Of a stretch of 7,800 nucleotides of DNA, positions 1 through 6,195 are shown in pieces (within the stretch, counting starts at the first letter, position 1; each line of letters opens with the position of its first letter). Made by a program: the position numbers and the translations under genes. The notes under the pieces were generated by a model. It had not been told where the DNA came from and ran no database searches. It saw nothing but the letters and a program-made list of their open reading frames with translations. This DNA comes from Bacillota bacterium (lineage in GTDB: Bacteria > Bacillota > Clostridia > Lachnospirales > Lachnospiraceae). The stretch lies in contig JAEYQV010000069.1 in assembly GCA_023409835.1 (NCBI GenBank), positions 1 to 7,800 of the forward strand, in the 5' to 3' direction.

Positions 1-121
1 TATCGCATTCATAGCGTTTTTGCAAGCACTATGGAAGTTAATTACATAAAAGTCTATTGCTTCCTTAAATATTATTACTCCTTTATCATAATACTTAAGA
101 AAAATAATCAAGTTTTATTGT

Positions 122-150
122 ATCATAATTACACAATTTAAATCGCTCAA
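122..150 (-). promoter_or_regulatory. Possible leftward sigma-A-type promoter
   Basis: On the minus strand TTGAGC (145-150) is followed after 17 bases by TATGAT (122-127), matching 4/6 and 5/6 of the sigma-A consensus. It would drive transcription towards base 1 and out of the window. The -10 box lies inside the imperfect palindrome at 117-137, which would suit a repressor site. In AT-rich DNA such matches arise by chance, so this is tentative. Confidence 0.3.
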
Positions 151-250
151 CATAGAATCCGGTATAAAAGATGATCGGCATAGGATTGATACCCTCGAAA
201 ATGTGTTTTGATTTAGCATGATAATCGATGATGTGAAACTGTTGTAAGGA

Positions 251-279
251 TTGTTAAATTGTATGAACTGTGGTAATAT
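251..279 (+). promoter_or_regulatory. Probable promoter of the dehydrogenase gene
   Basis: TTGTTA (251-256), a 17-base spacer and TAATAT (274-279) form a moderate sigma-A-like promoter (4/6 in each box), giving a 5' leader of about 35 bases before the ATG at 320. The -35 region contains TTGTTAA, identical to one half of the palindromic operator of the NADH-sensing repressor Rex, but the second half is not recognisable. Confidence 0.4.
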
Positions 280-319
280 TGGGAAAGAATTAACGAGATC
301 ATTAAGGAGGGTTTAGACC

Positions 320-1270
320 ATGAATCACAGGAGGAGAATTGTGATTATCGGTGCCGGTCATGTTGGCTCCCATTGCGCATATAGCCTGTTTACAAGAGGT
401 GATGTAGAGGAAATTATTTTCATCGATATTGATCAGGCCAAGGGTGCTGCCCAGGCTTGGGACATCGCCGATGCAGGCTGCTACATGCCTCATCCGGCAT
501 TGATAAGGCTGGGCAATTATGAGGACTGTAAGGAAGCAGACATTATTGTTCTGGCCGCAGGGGTTCCCCGAAAGCCGGGACAGACCAGGCTGGACACGAT
601 GGGAGATTCCATCCGGGTAATGAAGGAAATCATAGAACCCTTGAAGAATTCAGGCTTTGAAGGAATCCTGATCACAATATCTAACCCTGCAGATATCATA
701 GCCGACTATATAAGAAAGCATACCGGCTGGCCGAAAAACAGAGTTTTTGGAACCGGTACCGCTCTGGATACGGCAAGACTGAAGAGGGTACTTCAGGAGG
801 AAACCGGTGTTGATTCAAGGAGTATCCAATGCTTCTCCATGGGAGAACACGGAGATTCCAGCATGGTTCCCTTCTCTCATATTACGATTGGAGGTAAGCC
901 TCTGACAGAGCTGATGAAGGAGAAGCCTGATACCTTTGGCAAGCTGGATCCGGAACATGTCCTTCACCGTACCCGTATGATCGGTATGGATGTGATCAAT
1001 GGCAAGGGCTCCACGGAATTCGGTATCGGGACCGTGCTTTCCGATATGGTCAGGGCAATCTATCATGATGAGCACCGGATTATGCCGGTATCCGCTCTTC
1101 TTGAAGGCGAATACGGTCAGACCGGTCTTCATGTCGGAGTACCCGCCATCCTCGGACGCAATGGTCTGGAGGAAATCATAGAGCTGAAGCTGACACCGGA
1201 GGAACAACAGCAATTCGAGAATTCCTGTCACGTTATCCACAAACACATAGCCCTGGCCGCGGAGATATAA
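320..1270 (+). CDS. L-lactate/malate dehydrogenase family protein (LDH-like fold, Arg at the specificity position)
   Basis: A 316-residue cytoplasmic NAD-dependent 2-hydroxyacid dehydrogenase, the usual length for the family. The ATG is 9 bases after a strong AAGGAGG (304-310). The Rossmann nucleotide loop is G-A-G-H-V-G at residues 11-16, with Asp36 placed to bind the NAD ribose. Catalytic residues are Arg90 (equivalent to 109 in classical LDH numbering), Asn122 (140), Asp150 (168), Arg153 (171) and His177 (195, in GEHGDS). The C-terminal half, including Thr232 in KGST (246) and the GVPA segment, reads like lactate dehydrogenase. However, the substrate loop is AGVPRKPGQTRLD, so the residue aligned with LDH Gln102 is Arg84, as in malate dehydrogenases. 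Family membership is certain. Lactate versus malate, or another 2-oxo acid, is open. It appears monocistronic, ending at a hairpin terminator. Confidence 0.93.
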   Translation: MNHRRRIVIIGAGHVGSHCAYSLFTRGDVEEIIFIDIDQAKGAAQAWDIADAGCYMPHPALIRLGNYEDCKEADIIVLAAGVPRKPGQTRLDTMGDSIRVMKEIIEPLKNSGFEGILITISNPADIIADYIRKHTGWPKNRVFGTGTALDTARLKRVLQEETGVDSRSIQCFSMGEHGDSSMVPFSHITIGGKPLTELMKEKPDTFGKLDPEHVLHRTRMIGMDVINGKGSTEFGIGTVLSDMVRAIYHDEHRIMPVSALLEGEYGQTGLHVGVPAILGRNGLEEIIELKLTPEEQQQFENSCHVIHKHIALAAEI

Positions 1271-1310
1271 ACAACTGGGATATGAGCAGCCGGGATATAA
1301 ACAGCCCCGG
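1264..1310 (+). repeat. Three imperfect 15-bp tandem repeats across the stop codon
   Basis: GATAT recurs at 1264, 1279 and 1294, heading units GATATAAACAACTGG, GATATGAGCAGCCGG and GATATAAACAGCCCCGG. The period of exactly 15 keeps the reading frame, so the gene's TAA stop is followed in frame by TGA and TAA in the next two units. The last two units contribute the stem of the downstream terminator. Confidence 0.75.
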
Positions 1311-1320
1311 CAAGCTTTTT
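1289..1320 (+). terminator. Intrinsic terminator of the dehydrogenase gene
   Basis: GCCGGG (1289-1294) pairs with CCCGGC (1306-1311) around an 11-base loop. After AAGC comes a run of five T (1316-1320). The stem is short but entirely G:C, and it sits 18 bases after the stop codon. No T run suits the minus strand, so it does not look like the terminator of the opposing ABC operon. Confidence 0.6.
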
Positions 1321-1375
1321 ACGCTTCCGTAATTATGGGAATATGGCAAATGAGGTATTTCTATTGCCACCCCTC

Positions 1376-2167
1376 TTACGCCAGCAGCATTCGGTCATTG
1401 GTGAGCTGCTTCTTCCGTTCTCTGGAATAATAGGTGAGCAGCTCTTCCACGGTCATACTCTCCCTCTCTCTCCCTTTCATATCAAGAATAATCTCACCGT
1501 CATCCATCATAATGGTTCGATTGCCTAAGGAAAGTGCCGCCTTCATATCATGGGTAATCATCATCGTCGTTATCTTTGCCGAAGCCACGATATCTGTTGT
1601 AATCTTTAGTATTTTCTGTGCCGTGGCGGGATCCAGTGCAGCGGTATGCTCATCCAGGAGCAGGAGCTTCGGAGAGGCTATTGTACACATCAGAATTGTT
1701 ACTGCCTGCCGCTGTCCTCCGGACAGATGACCTACCTTCGTCTTCATACGGTCCTCAAGACCAAGGTCCAGGGTACTTAACAGCTCCCTAAAATGAGCTG
1801 TATCCTTTTTGTTCAATGCAAAGAAGCTTTTCCCTGCCTTTCTGGTATAGGCTAATGCCAGATTCTCCTCAATGGTCATGGACGGAGCCGTTCCCTTCAT
1901 CGGATCCTGCATCAGGCGTCCGATATCATAGGAGCGCTTATAATCCGGCAGCCCTGTAATATTCTTATTGTCCAGAAGGATAATACCGCTGTCTATATAG
2001 AAGGAGCCTCCAATGGCATTGAACAGTGTGGATTTACCGGCTCCGTTCGAGCCGATGATGGTCACAAAATCACCTGCTGTAAGCTTAAGGTTCAGGTTCT
2101 TCAGGGCTTTCTTCTCATTCACGGTTCCGGGAAAGAAGGTTTTACTGAGATTTTTCAGTTCCAGCAT
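1376..2167 (-). CDS. trpZ: ABC importer ATP-binding protein (TrpZ-like)
   Basis: A 263-residue cytoplasmic ATPase powering the importer encoded just upstream. All nucleotide-binding motifs are intact: Walker A GSNGAGKST (39-47), Q-loop Gln87, signature LSGGQ (148-152), Walker B LLLLD with catalytic Glu173, D-loop ALD (177-179) and switch His206. The length is typical for a stand-alone importer ATPase. The ATG is preceded by AGGGAGG on the minus strand and overlaps the end of the permease gene by 26 bases, which suggests translational coupling. It is the third gene of the operon. A good intrinsic terminator after its stop is not visible; only a 6-bp inverted repeat (TGGCAA/TTGCCA, 1344-1369) without a T run lies there. 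The ATPase call is certain; tryptophan as cargo is inferred from the T-box and operon type. Confidence 0.93.
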   Translation of the reverse strand: MLELKNLSKTFFPGTVNEKKALKNLNLKLTAGDFVTIIGSNGAGKSTLFNAIGGSFYIDSGIILLDNKNITGLPDYKRSYDIGRLMQDPMKGTAPSMTIEENLALAYTRKAGKSFFALNKKDTAHFRELLSTLDLGLEDRMKTKVGHLSGGQRQAVTILMCTIASPKLLLLDEHTAALDPATAQKILKITTDIVASAKITTMMITHDMKAALSLGNRTIMMDDGEIILDMKGRERESMTVEELLTYYSRERKKQLTNDRMLLA

Positions 2168-3161
2168 ATCTTTTTGCCTCCCTTCTGCGTTTATTCTGTT
2201 TCATACCGGCCATAACAGCAGGTATGGAGAGTGCTATAGCAACTATTACCGCTGAGACCAGCTTTAGCGCATAAGCCGGGAACATATTGTATTTCAAGGC
2301 AAAGTAGATGATAATGCGGTAGATGACGGAGCCGGCTGTTGCTGATAGGAATCCGACGGTAACAGAGCGTCTCCCGAAGATTGTTTCACCGATAATCACT
2401 GAAGCCAGACCTATGACCACCATCCCGCTTCCGAAATTCACATCGGAGAACATCTGATGCTGGGACAGCAGGGCACCTGACAGAGCCACGCAGGAGTTGC
2501 CAATGGCGAGACCGATGCATTTCATCCGATTAGCATTAATGGAGGAGGAACGAACCATATCCTCATTATCACCTGTGGCACGAATGGCAAGTCCGAGCTT
2601 GGTTTTAAACAGGATTGTGAGGATGAGGAAGATAAGCAAGCACATCAGCAGTGCAAGAATGAGCTTTCCGATCCCGTAAACTGCGTTAAACTTCTGTAGC
2701 CTGTCAAGCAGCTCCTCCTTCTTGTCTCCGGTGATAGTAGCATCTCCTCCTCGTAACAGGACACTGATCCGGTACATCCCTTCCTTTACAAAGCGGTCCA
2801 ACTTCGTAAACAGGGTTTCTTTCCCCGCGACAGACAAATTGGATTTCCCACCCATTGTAGCAAGGTTCACCGTATATAAACCGGTCATAACCAAAATTCC
2901 CGATAAGATCGGATGAATTCCGACCTTTGTTTGAAGAAGTCCGGTCGTTATACCAGCCATCGCACCGACAGCTACTGCTGCCAGTAATGCGAGACAGGGA
3001 TGTCCGCTTATGGTCAGGACTGCCGAGACAGCCATACCGAGCACAAAGCTACCATCCACCGTTAAATCAGGTACATTGAGAATACGGAAGGTCGTGTAGA
3101 TTCCCATTGCCATAACTGAATATAATAATCCAAGCTGTATTGCGCTTAAAATAGCCGCCAT
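2142..3161 (-). CDS. trpY: ABC importer permease (LivH-like, TrpY-like)
   Basis: A 339-residue integral membrane protein of the branched-chain-type permease family (BPD_transp_2), with roughly eight or nine hydrophobic segments between residues 5 and 320 and a basic C-terminal tail (KRRREAKR). Two stretches typify the permeases that partner TrpX-type binding proteins: DLTVDGSF (32-39) near the N-terminus, and the loop starting ATGDNEDM (195-202), followed by SSINANRMK, probably the ATPase-coupling loop. It forms the membrane channel with the ATPase and lipoprotein encoded on either side. A hydrophilic insert of about 55 residues (104-160) separates two membrane segments. AAAGGAG precedes the ATG at 3161 on the minus strand. 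The family is clear; cargo specificity is inferred from context. Confidence 0.92.
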   Translation of the reverse strand: MAAILSAIQLGLLYSVMAMGIYTTFRILNVPDLTVDGSFVLGMAVSAVLTISGHPCLALLAAVAVGAMAGITTGLLQTKVGIHPILSGILVMTGLYTVNLATMGGKSNLSVAGKETLFTKLDRFVKEGMYRISVLLRGGDATITGDKKEELLDRLQKFNAVYGIGKLILALLMCLLIFLILTILFKTKLGLAIRATGDNEDMVRSSSINANRMKCIGLAIGNSCVALSGALLSQHQMFSDVNFGSGMVVIGLASVIIGETIFGRRSVTVGFLSATAGSVIYRIIIYFALKYNMFPAYALKLVSAVIVAIALSIPAVMAGMKQNKRRREAKRYAGTEKSQ

Positions 3162-3187
3162 AGAAGCAACTCCTTTCCGATATATTC

Positions 3188-3223
3188 ATAATGCCAGGCA
3201 GCCGTTCGGCCACCAGGCATTAT
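3188..3223 (-). promoter_or_regulatory. Intercistronic stem-loop between binding-protein and permease genes
   Basis: In the mRNA the outer arms ATAATGCC and GGCATTAT pair perfectly (8 bp). After a single U/U mismatch come GG/CC, two G:U wobbles, and GCC/GGC closing a GAAC tetraloop. No U tract follows, so it is not a standard terminator. In importer operons such hairpins often protect the upstream binding-protein message from 3' exonucleases, giving more binding protein than permease. That role is inferred here. It sits 27 bases or more upstream of the permease start. Confidence 0.6.
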
Positions 3224-3292
3224 AAAATACTAATTCATTTATACTATGATTTTATCTTTGAATAGATTCATTCCTGATACGTTACGAAATAT

Positions 3293-4354
3293 TCATTCCC
3301 CTAATATTACGAATTCGTCCTTTATCTCCTCCGGTACAGTTATGCTTAACTGGTCAGCGGACTTCTGGTTGATCATCTTAGCATATTCAGCAATCTGCTC
3401 CACCGGATTATCCGATATTTTCTCACCATTCATGATTCGGATTGCCATCGCTGCAGTCTGTTTACCAAGAACCGTATAGTCAATTCCTACGGTTGCAAGA
3501 CCGCCGTCCTTCACCATGGAGTCAGCACCGACGTAGATTGGCAGGTTTGCATCCATTGCCACCTGAAGGTAAGTAGGCATTGCAGAAGCTACCGTATTGT
3601 CATTCGGTGTGAAGAAGGCATCTACTTCTCCTACCAGGGAGGAAGCTGCCTGCTGTAAATCTGCAGTTCCGGTAATCGTAACTTCCTTATACGCAATTCC
3701 GTTTCCATCACAGTAGGCTTTTGCTCTTTCGATACCGGTTGCGGAGTTAATCTCACTGCTGTTATATACGAAGCCGAAGGTCTTTACCTTCGGTGTCAGC
3801 TGCTGAGCAAGTGCAAAAATATCTTCAATTGCAATAGAGTTGGATACACCGGTTATATTGCCGGTAGTTGCATCGAAGGAGGTAACAAGTCCTGCTTCCA
3901 CCGGGTTACTGACTGCGGAAAATACGATTGGAATCGTGGTTGTTGCAGCCATAGCAGCCTGCGCGGTCGGTGTAGCAATCGGTATCAGCATATCCACATT
4001 GTTGCTGATCATACTCTGGAGAATAGTCGGTAACAGGGAAGTATCACCATTCGCATTCTGGTAATCGATGACCACCTTATCTTCTCCGTAGCCAAGCGCA
4101 GCCAGCTCGGAGATGATAGTCTCACGAATCTGATTCAGGGAAGGGTGATCCACATGCTGTACAATACCGATTCTAAAGGGTTTTGATGTAGTATCGGCGA
4201 TAGAAGTCTTCCCGGGGGATGGTACAGACTGAGAGGCTGCGTCCTTATCCCCCGTAGAGGCTAACTCTGTCTGAGAAGCTTTGCTGCCGGAGCAGGCAGT
4301 AAAGCTCCCAAGCACCATAATTGCAGTGATGACGAATGCAAATAACTTTTTCAT
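3293..4354 (-). CDS. trpX: ABC importer substrate-binding lipoprotein (TrpX-like)
   Basis: A 353-residue secreted lipoprotein and first gene of the importer operon. Residues 1-21 form a lipoprotein signal peptide (MKK, hydrophobic core, then SFTAC), so Cys21 is the expected lipidated residue; Phe at -3 is somewhat unusual for a lipobox. A Ser/Thr-rich linker (22-58) tethers a type 1 periplasmic-binding fold of the ABC_sub_bind family from about residue 60, opening RIGIVQHVDHPSL, with IVFSAVSNPVEAGLV at 143-157. This family includes the tryptophan and tyrosine binding proteins of streptococci and clostridia. AGGAGG (4364-4369, minus strand) sits 9 bases before the ATG. Expression is likely controlled by the T-box leader upstream, whose TGG specifier argues for tryptophan. 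Tyrosine or another aromatic amino acid remains possible. Confidence 0.9.
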   Translation of the reverse strand: MKKLFAFVITAIMVLGSFTACSGSKASQTELASTGDKDAASQSVPSPGKTSIADTTSKPFRIGIVQHVDHPSLNQIRETIISELAALGYGEDKVVIDYQNANGDTSLLPTILQSMISNNVDMLIPIATPTAQAAMAATTTIPIVFSAVSNPVEAGLVTSFDATTGNITGVSNSIAIEDIFALAQQLTPKVKTFGFVYNSSEINSATGIERAKAYCDGNGIAYKEVTITGTADLQQAASSLVGEVDAFFTPNDNTVASAMPTYLQVAMDANLPIYVGADSMVKDGGLATVGIDYTVLGKQTAAMAIRIMNGEKISDNPVEQIAEYAKMINQKSADQLSITVPEEIKDEFVILGE

Positions 4355-4490
4355 AATTCTTTCCTCCTAATGATGAAATAAAATTAATATTTCGCCATTG
4401 AGTATGAGTTGACTTTGGCAGCTCCGGAATACCGTCCGGCCTTTTATTGACCGGATCAAATATTAATAATAGAACGCAATGTCCTATAAA

Positions 4491-4523
4491 TAAAAAATCT
4501 GCCCTTAAAATTTAAGGACAGAT
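4491..4523 (-). terminator. T-box attenuator (intrinsic terminator)
   Basis: On the minus strand ATCTGTCCTTAAA pairs with TTTAAGGGCAGAT, about 12-13 bp with one G:U and a tiny loop, followed by a run of six T. The 5' arm contains the bases that the T-box antiterminator would otherwise capture (AUCUGU and CCUUAA), so the two structures are mutually exclusive. This is the OFF state of the riboswitch when tRNA is charged. Confidence 0.88.
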
Positions 4524-4768
4524 ATGATCTGCGGTGCCACCTTAATTGATTTATTTCGTCTGATAACAGACTTCTAAATCCTCTTTCTCGAAAATGCCAA
4601 CACATTCTCTGTTGTTAACGCCAACTACGTCTCAGCTACTTGGTCTCGTACCTTCCGTTCACCTTGCCCTCCATGGTCCATTTGCCGTACAGCTCTCCGC
4701 AGGTTCTCAGCACTGCCTGCTCTCTGTAGGTGCTCATTACGGTTTGATCTCCACATCATAGGTTTGAT
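4492..4768 (-). promoter_or_regulatory. T-box riboswitch, tRNA-Trp specific (TGG specifier)
   Basis: A tRNA-sensing leader upstream of the importer operon. Stem I includes CCGTA (4737-4741) paired with TACGG, the conserved AGAGAG, and an apical hairpin GCAGG/CCTGC. Directly after TACGG, on the 3' side of an internal loop, lies CAAA-TGG-A, where the specifier TGG occupies 4678-4680. The antiterminator (4512-4545) is canonical: TTAAGG, a 7-base bulge TGGCACC, helix GCAGAT/ATCTGT, then CCTTAA. UGGC in the bulge would pair with a tRNA 3' end GCCA, hence discriminator base G, as in bacterial tRNA-Trp; a Tyr tRNA with discriminator A would want UGGU. Uncharged tRNA-Trp should stabilise the antiterminator and switch on import. 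The class is near certain; Trp specificity rests on the loop position and the discriminator match. Confidence 0.9.
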
Positions 4769-4774
4769 ATTGGT

Positions 4775-4804
4775 ATTATATGTGATAATCCTGACGAATG
4801 TCAA
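4775..4804 (-). promoter_or_regulatory. Promoter of the T-box leader and importer operon
   Basis: On the minus strand a perfect TTGACA (4799-4804) and a perfect TATAAT (4775-4780) are separated by 18 bases, predicting a start near 4768, just before Stem I. The sequence immediately upstream is A-rich and could act as an UP element. Such a strong promoter fits control by attenuation rather than by initiation. Confidence 0.85.
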
Positions 4805-4816
4805 GATATTTTCACT

Positions 4817-4852
4817 TTTCTACTTTAATACTTTAATCCTTTCTACTTTAAT
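4817..4852. repeat. Direct repeat between divergent promoters
   Basis: TTTCTACTTTAAT occurs exactly at 4817-4829 and 4840-4852, a 23-base offset or about two helical turns, with a shorter copy ACTTTAAT at 4830-4837 between them. It lies upstream of both the leftward importer promoter and the rightward transporter promoter. It could be a regulator site shared by the two units, or simply AT-rich repeat sequence. Confidence 0.5.
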
Positions 4853-4879
4853 TTGCATTCCCTTACAATGATATATTGT

Positions 4880-4909
4880 TTGACCGCCGCCTGCCATCTG
4901 ATATATAAT
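4880..4909 (+). promoter_or_regulatory. Promoter of the MFS transporter gene
   Basis: TTGACC (4880-4885) and a perfect TATAAT (4904-4909), 18 bases apart, predict a transcript starting around 4916 with a leader of about 45 bases. It points away from the importer promoter; the two -35 boxes are separated by about 75 bp. Confidence 0.75.
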
Positions 4910-4960
4910 ATGGATACCATTGAAACACATACGTTCTGATTCCAAGGAGTAGTTAACCAC

Positions 4961-6169
4961 ATGAAGAAGCAATCCGTCCATGCAATCGGATTTAACCTGT
5001 TACTTGTCAATGCTTTTGTTAATATATGTTTTGCATTATACATACCCTTTTTAAGCACCTTCTATGCCACCAAAGGTATTAATTCTGTTGAGATTGGAAT
5101 TCTATTGACAATCTCTCCTGTTGCATCTATTCTGATCCAGCCTCTTTGGGCTATGTTCAGTGACCGTTTGAACAAAAGAAAATTCTTTCTGGCTCTGGTG
5201 GTGCTTGGCAGTGCTCTTACCATCTTCAGCTATTATCTCGGAAATACCTTTACGACCTATTTTATTGCGACTGCCCTGGTATCCCTGTTTTCTACCGCCA
5301 TCCTTCCTTTAAGTGATGCCATCACTATCCGGGAGGCCGGAAAATATCATTTTGATTTTGCCAGGATCCGGATGGGTGGCACCATAGGTTATGCATTTAT
5401 GGTTACCATCACCGGATGGATATTAAGAGTGCGGCCGAATTCCCTGTTTTTCCTGGGCTTTTTGGGCTATACGGCATTATTAGTCTTCGTGTTGAGACTG
5501 CCGGGAGATCAGAATGCTAAAAAGGAAGAAAAGCTCACTAAGGCTTCTCAGGATCCATCTGTCGGGGTAAAAGGCATTCTTAGTATATTCAACACAAAGA
5601 TGATTCTCTTTGTATTTGCCTTTGCACTCATCAGCCAGATCGGCTTCAGCTTCTATTGGGGCTTCTTAGGTGTTTATCTGCTGGATCTAGGTTATGGTCA
5701 GAGTACTCTCGGGTGGCTGAACTGTATATCCGCTTTATCAGAAGTACCTGCACTGCTGATTATCAATAAGCTGATTAAGAAATTCGGTTCGTTAAAAATT
5801 CTATTTGCTTCCTGCATTATACTCAGCCTAAGGATTTTTCTGGTGACCATGGGGAGCTTACCCATAATCGTACTTGCCCAGCTGCTTCATGGCTTCACCT
5901 ATATGACAATCTATTTTAGCTGTGCGGTCTATATCAATAATAACGTAAGACAGGGAAAGCAGTCCCAGGGCCAGAGCCTATTAGCGATTATGCAGACCGG
6001 AATCGGAAGCATCCTTGGTAATATTGCGGGTGGTTATCTGGTTGATCTCTTCGGAATTACCTCCGCCTATGGACTTATTGCTTTTGTGTTGATTACATCA
6101 GCACTTATCATTCTCCTCCTGCAGTTACTTTATGAAAAGAGGATGAAACGTCATAAGCTATCTACATAG
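4961..6169 (+). CDS. Major facilitator superfamily transporter (3-phenylpropionate/LacY-like branch)
   Basis: A 402-residue polytopic membrane protein with about 12 hydrophobic helices in two halves, joined by a charged cytoplasmic loop around residues 181-205. The conserved loop between helices 2 and 3 is present as SDRLNKRK (67-74). The stretch DAITIREAGKYHFDF followed by ARIRMGGTIGYA (about 119-145) resembles the Asp-Ala and arginine-glycine motifs of the PPP (HcaT) and nucleoside-symporter-like branch, which drive uptake with protons. AAGGAG (4944-4949) lies 11 bases before the ATG. It has its own promoter and appears monocistronic. The substrate cannot be read from the sequence; aromatic acids, sugars or nucleosides all occur in related families, and efflux is possible. 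MFS membership is secure, the subfamily moderately so. Confidence 0.88.
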   Translation: MKKQSVHAIGFNLLLVNAFVNICFALYIPFLSTFYATKGINSVEIGILLTISPVASILIQPLWAMFSDRLNKRKFFLALVVLGSALTIFSYYLGNTFTTYFIATALVSLFSTAILPLSDAITIREAGKYHFDFARIRMGGTIGYAFMVTITGWILRVRPNSLFFLGFLGYTALLVFVLRLPGDQNAKKEEKLTKASQDPSVGVKGILSIFNTKMILFVFAFALISQIGFSFYWGFLGVYLLDLGYGQSTLGWLNCISALSEVPALLIINKLIKKFGSLKILFASCIILSLRIFLVTMGSLPIIVLAQLLHGFTYMTIYFSCAVYINNNVRQGKQSQGQSLLAIMQTGIGSILGNIAGGYLVDLFGITSAYGLIAFVLITSALIILLLQLLYEKRMKRHKLST

Positions 6170-6195
6170 CCTCCGAATGGCCTCTGCCTTTTTGT

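Larger units (their letters stand above)
1..319. other. AT-rich intergenic region upstream of the dehydrogenase gene
   Basis: I see no convincing complete gene here. The right end carries the ribosome binding site and a probable promoter for the dehydrogenase. The left part has a promoter-like signal pointing left (122-150), a GGAG-type sequence on the minus strand at 78-84, and a minus-strand reading frame open from about 115 to the window edge, but no acceptable start codon follows that GGAG at normal spacing. An imperfect 21-bp palindrome, 8 of 10 pairs matched, lies at 117-137 (ATTGT...ACAAT). The segment probably separates two divergent transcription units, the left one lying mostly outside the window. 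Confidence 0.5.

Noticed and set aside
31..141. 36-codon plus-strand frame starting at ATG 31
   Set aside because: There is no ribosome binding site, the composition is simple AT-rich (many Tyr, Ile, Asn), and a leftward promoter-like signal overlaps it.
815..1246. 143-codon open frame on the minus strand opposite the dehydrogenase gene
   Set aside because: It lies wholly antisense to a gene with intact catalytic motifs, and its translation shows no recognisable family pattern.
1344..1369. Inverted repeat TGGCAA/TTGCCA as terminator of the ABC operon
   Set aside because: The stem is only 6 bp and no T run follows it on the minus strand.
1434..1730. 98-codon open frame on the plus strand opposite the ATPase gene
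   Set aside because: It is antisense to an ATPase with every ABC motif present. Its Ser/Ile/Val-rich translation looks like a reverse-frame artefact.
3840..4064. 74-codon hydrophobic open frame opposite the lipoprotein gene
   Set aside because: The Ala/Ile/Val content comes from reading the complement of the binding-protein codons. It has no family resemblance and lies inside a real gene.
4640..4655. TAC (Tyr) triplet in the leader as an alternative specifier
   Set aside because: It lies outside the internal loop next to the CCGTA/TACGG helix, and the UGGC bulge calls for a G discriminator, which fits tRNA-Trp rather than tRNA-Tyr.
4642..4673. Short peptide frame within the T-box leader that could suggest a leader-peptide attenuator
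   Set aside because: It has no Trp-codon run, and the T-box bulge, antiterminator and specifier loop explain the region fully as tRNA-sensing.
4843..5058. 71-codon minus-strand frame overlapping the MFS promoter and gene start
   Set aside because: It covers a good promoter, ribosome binding site and the first codons of a clear transporter, and has no family resemblance.
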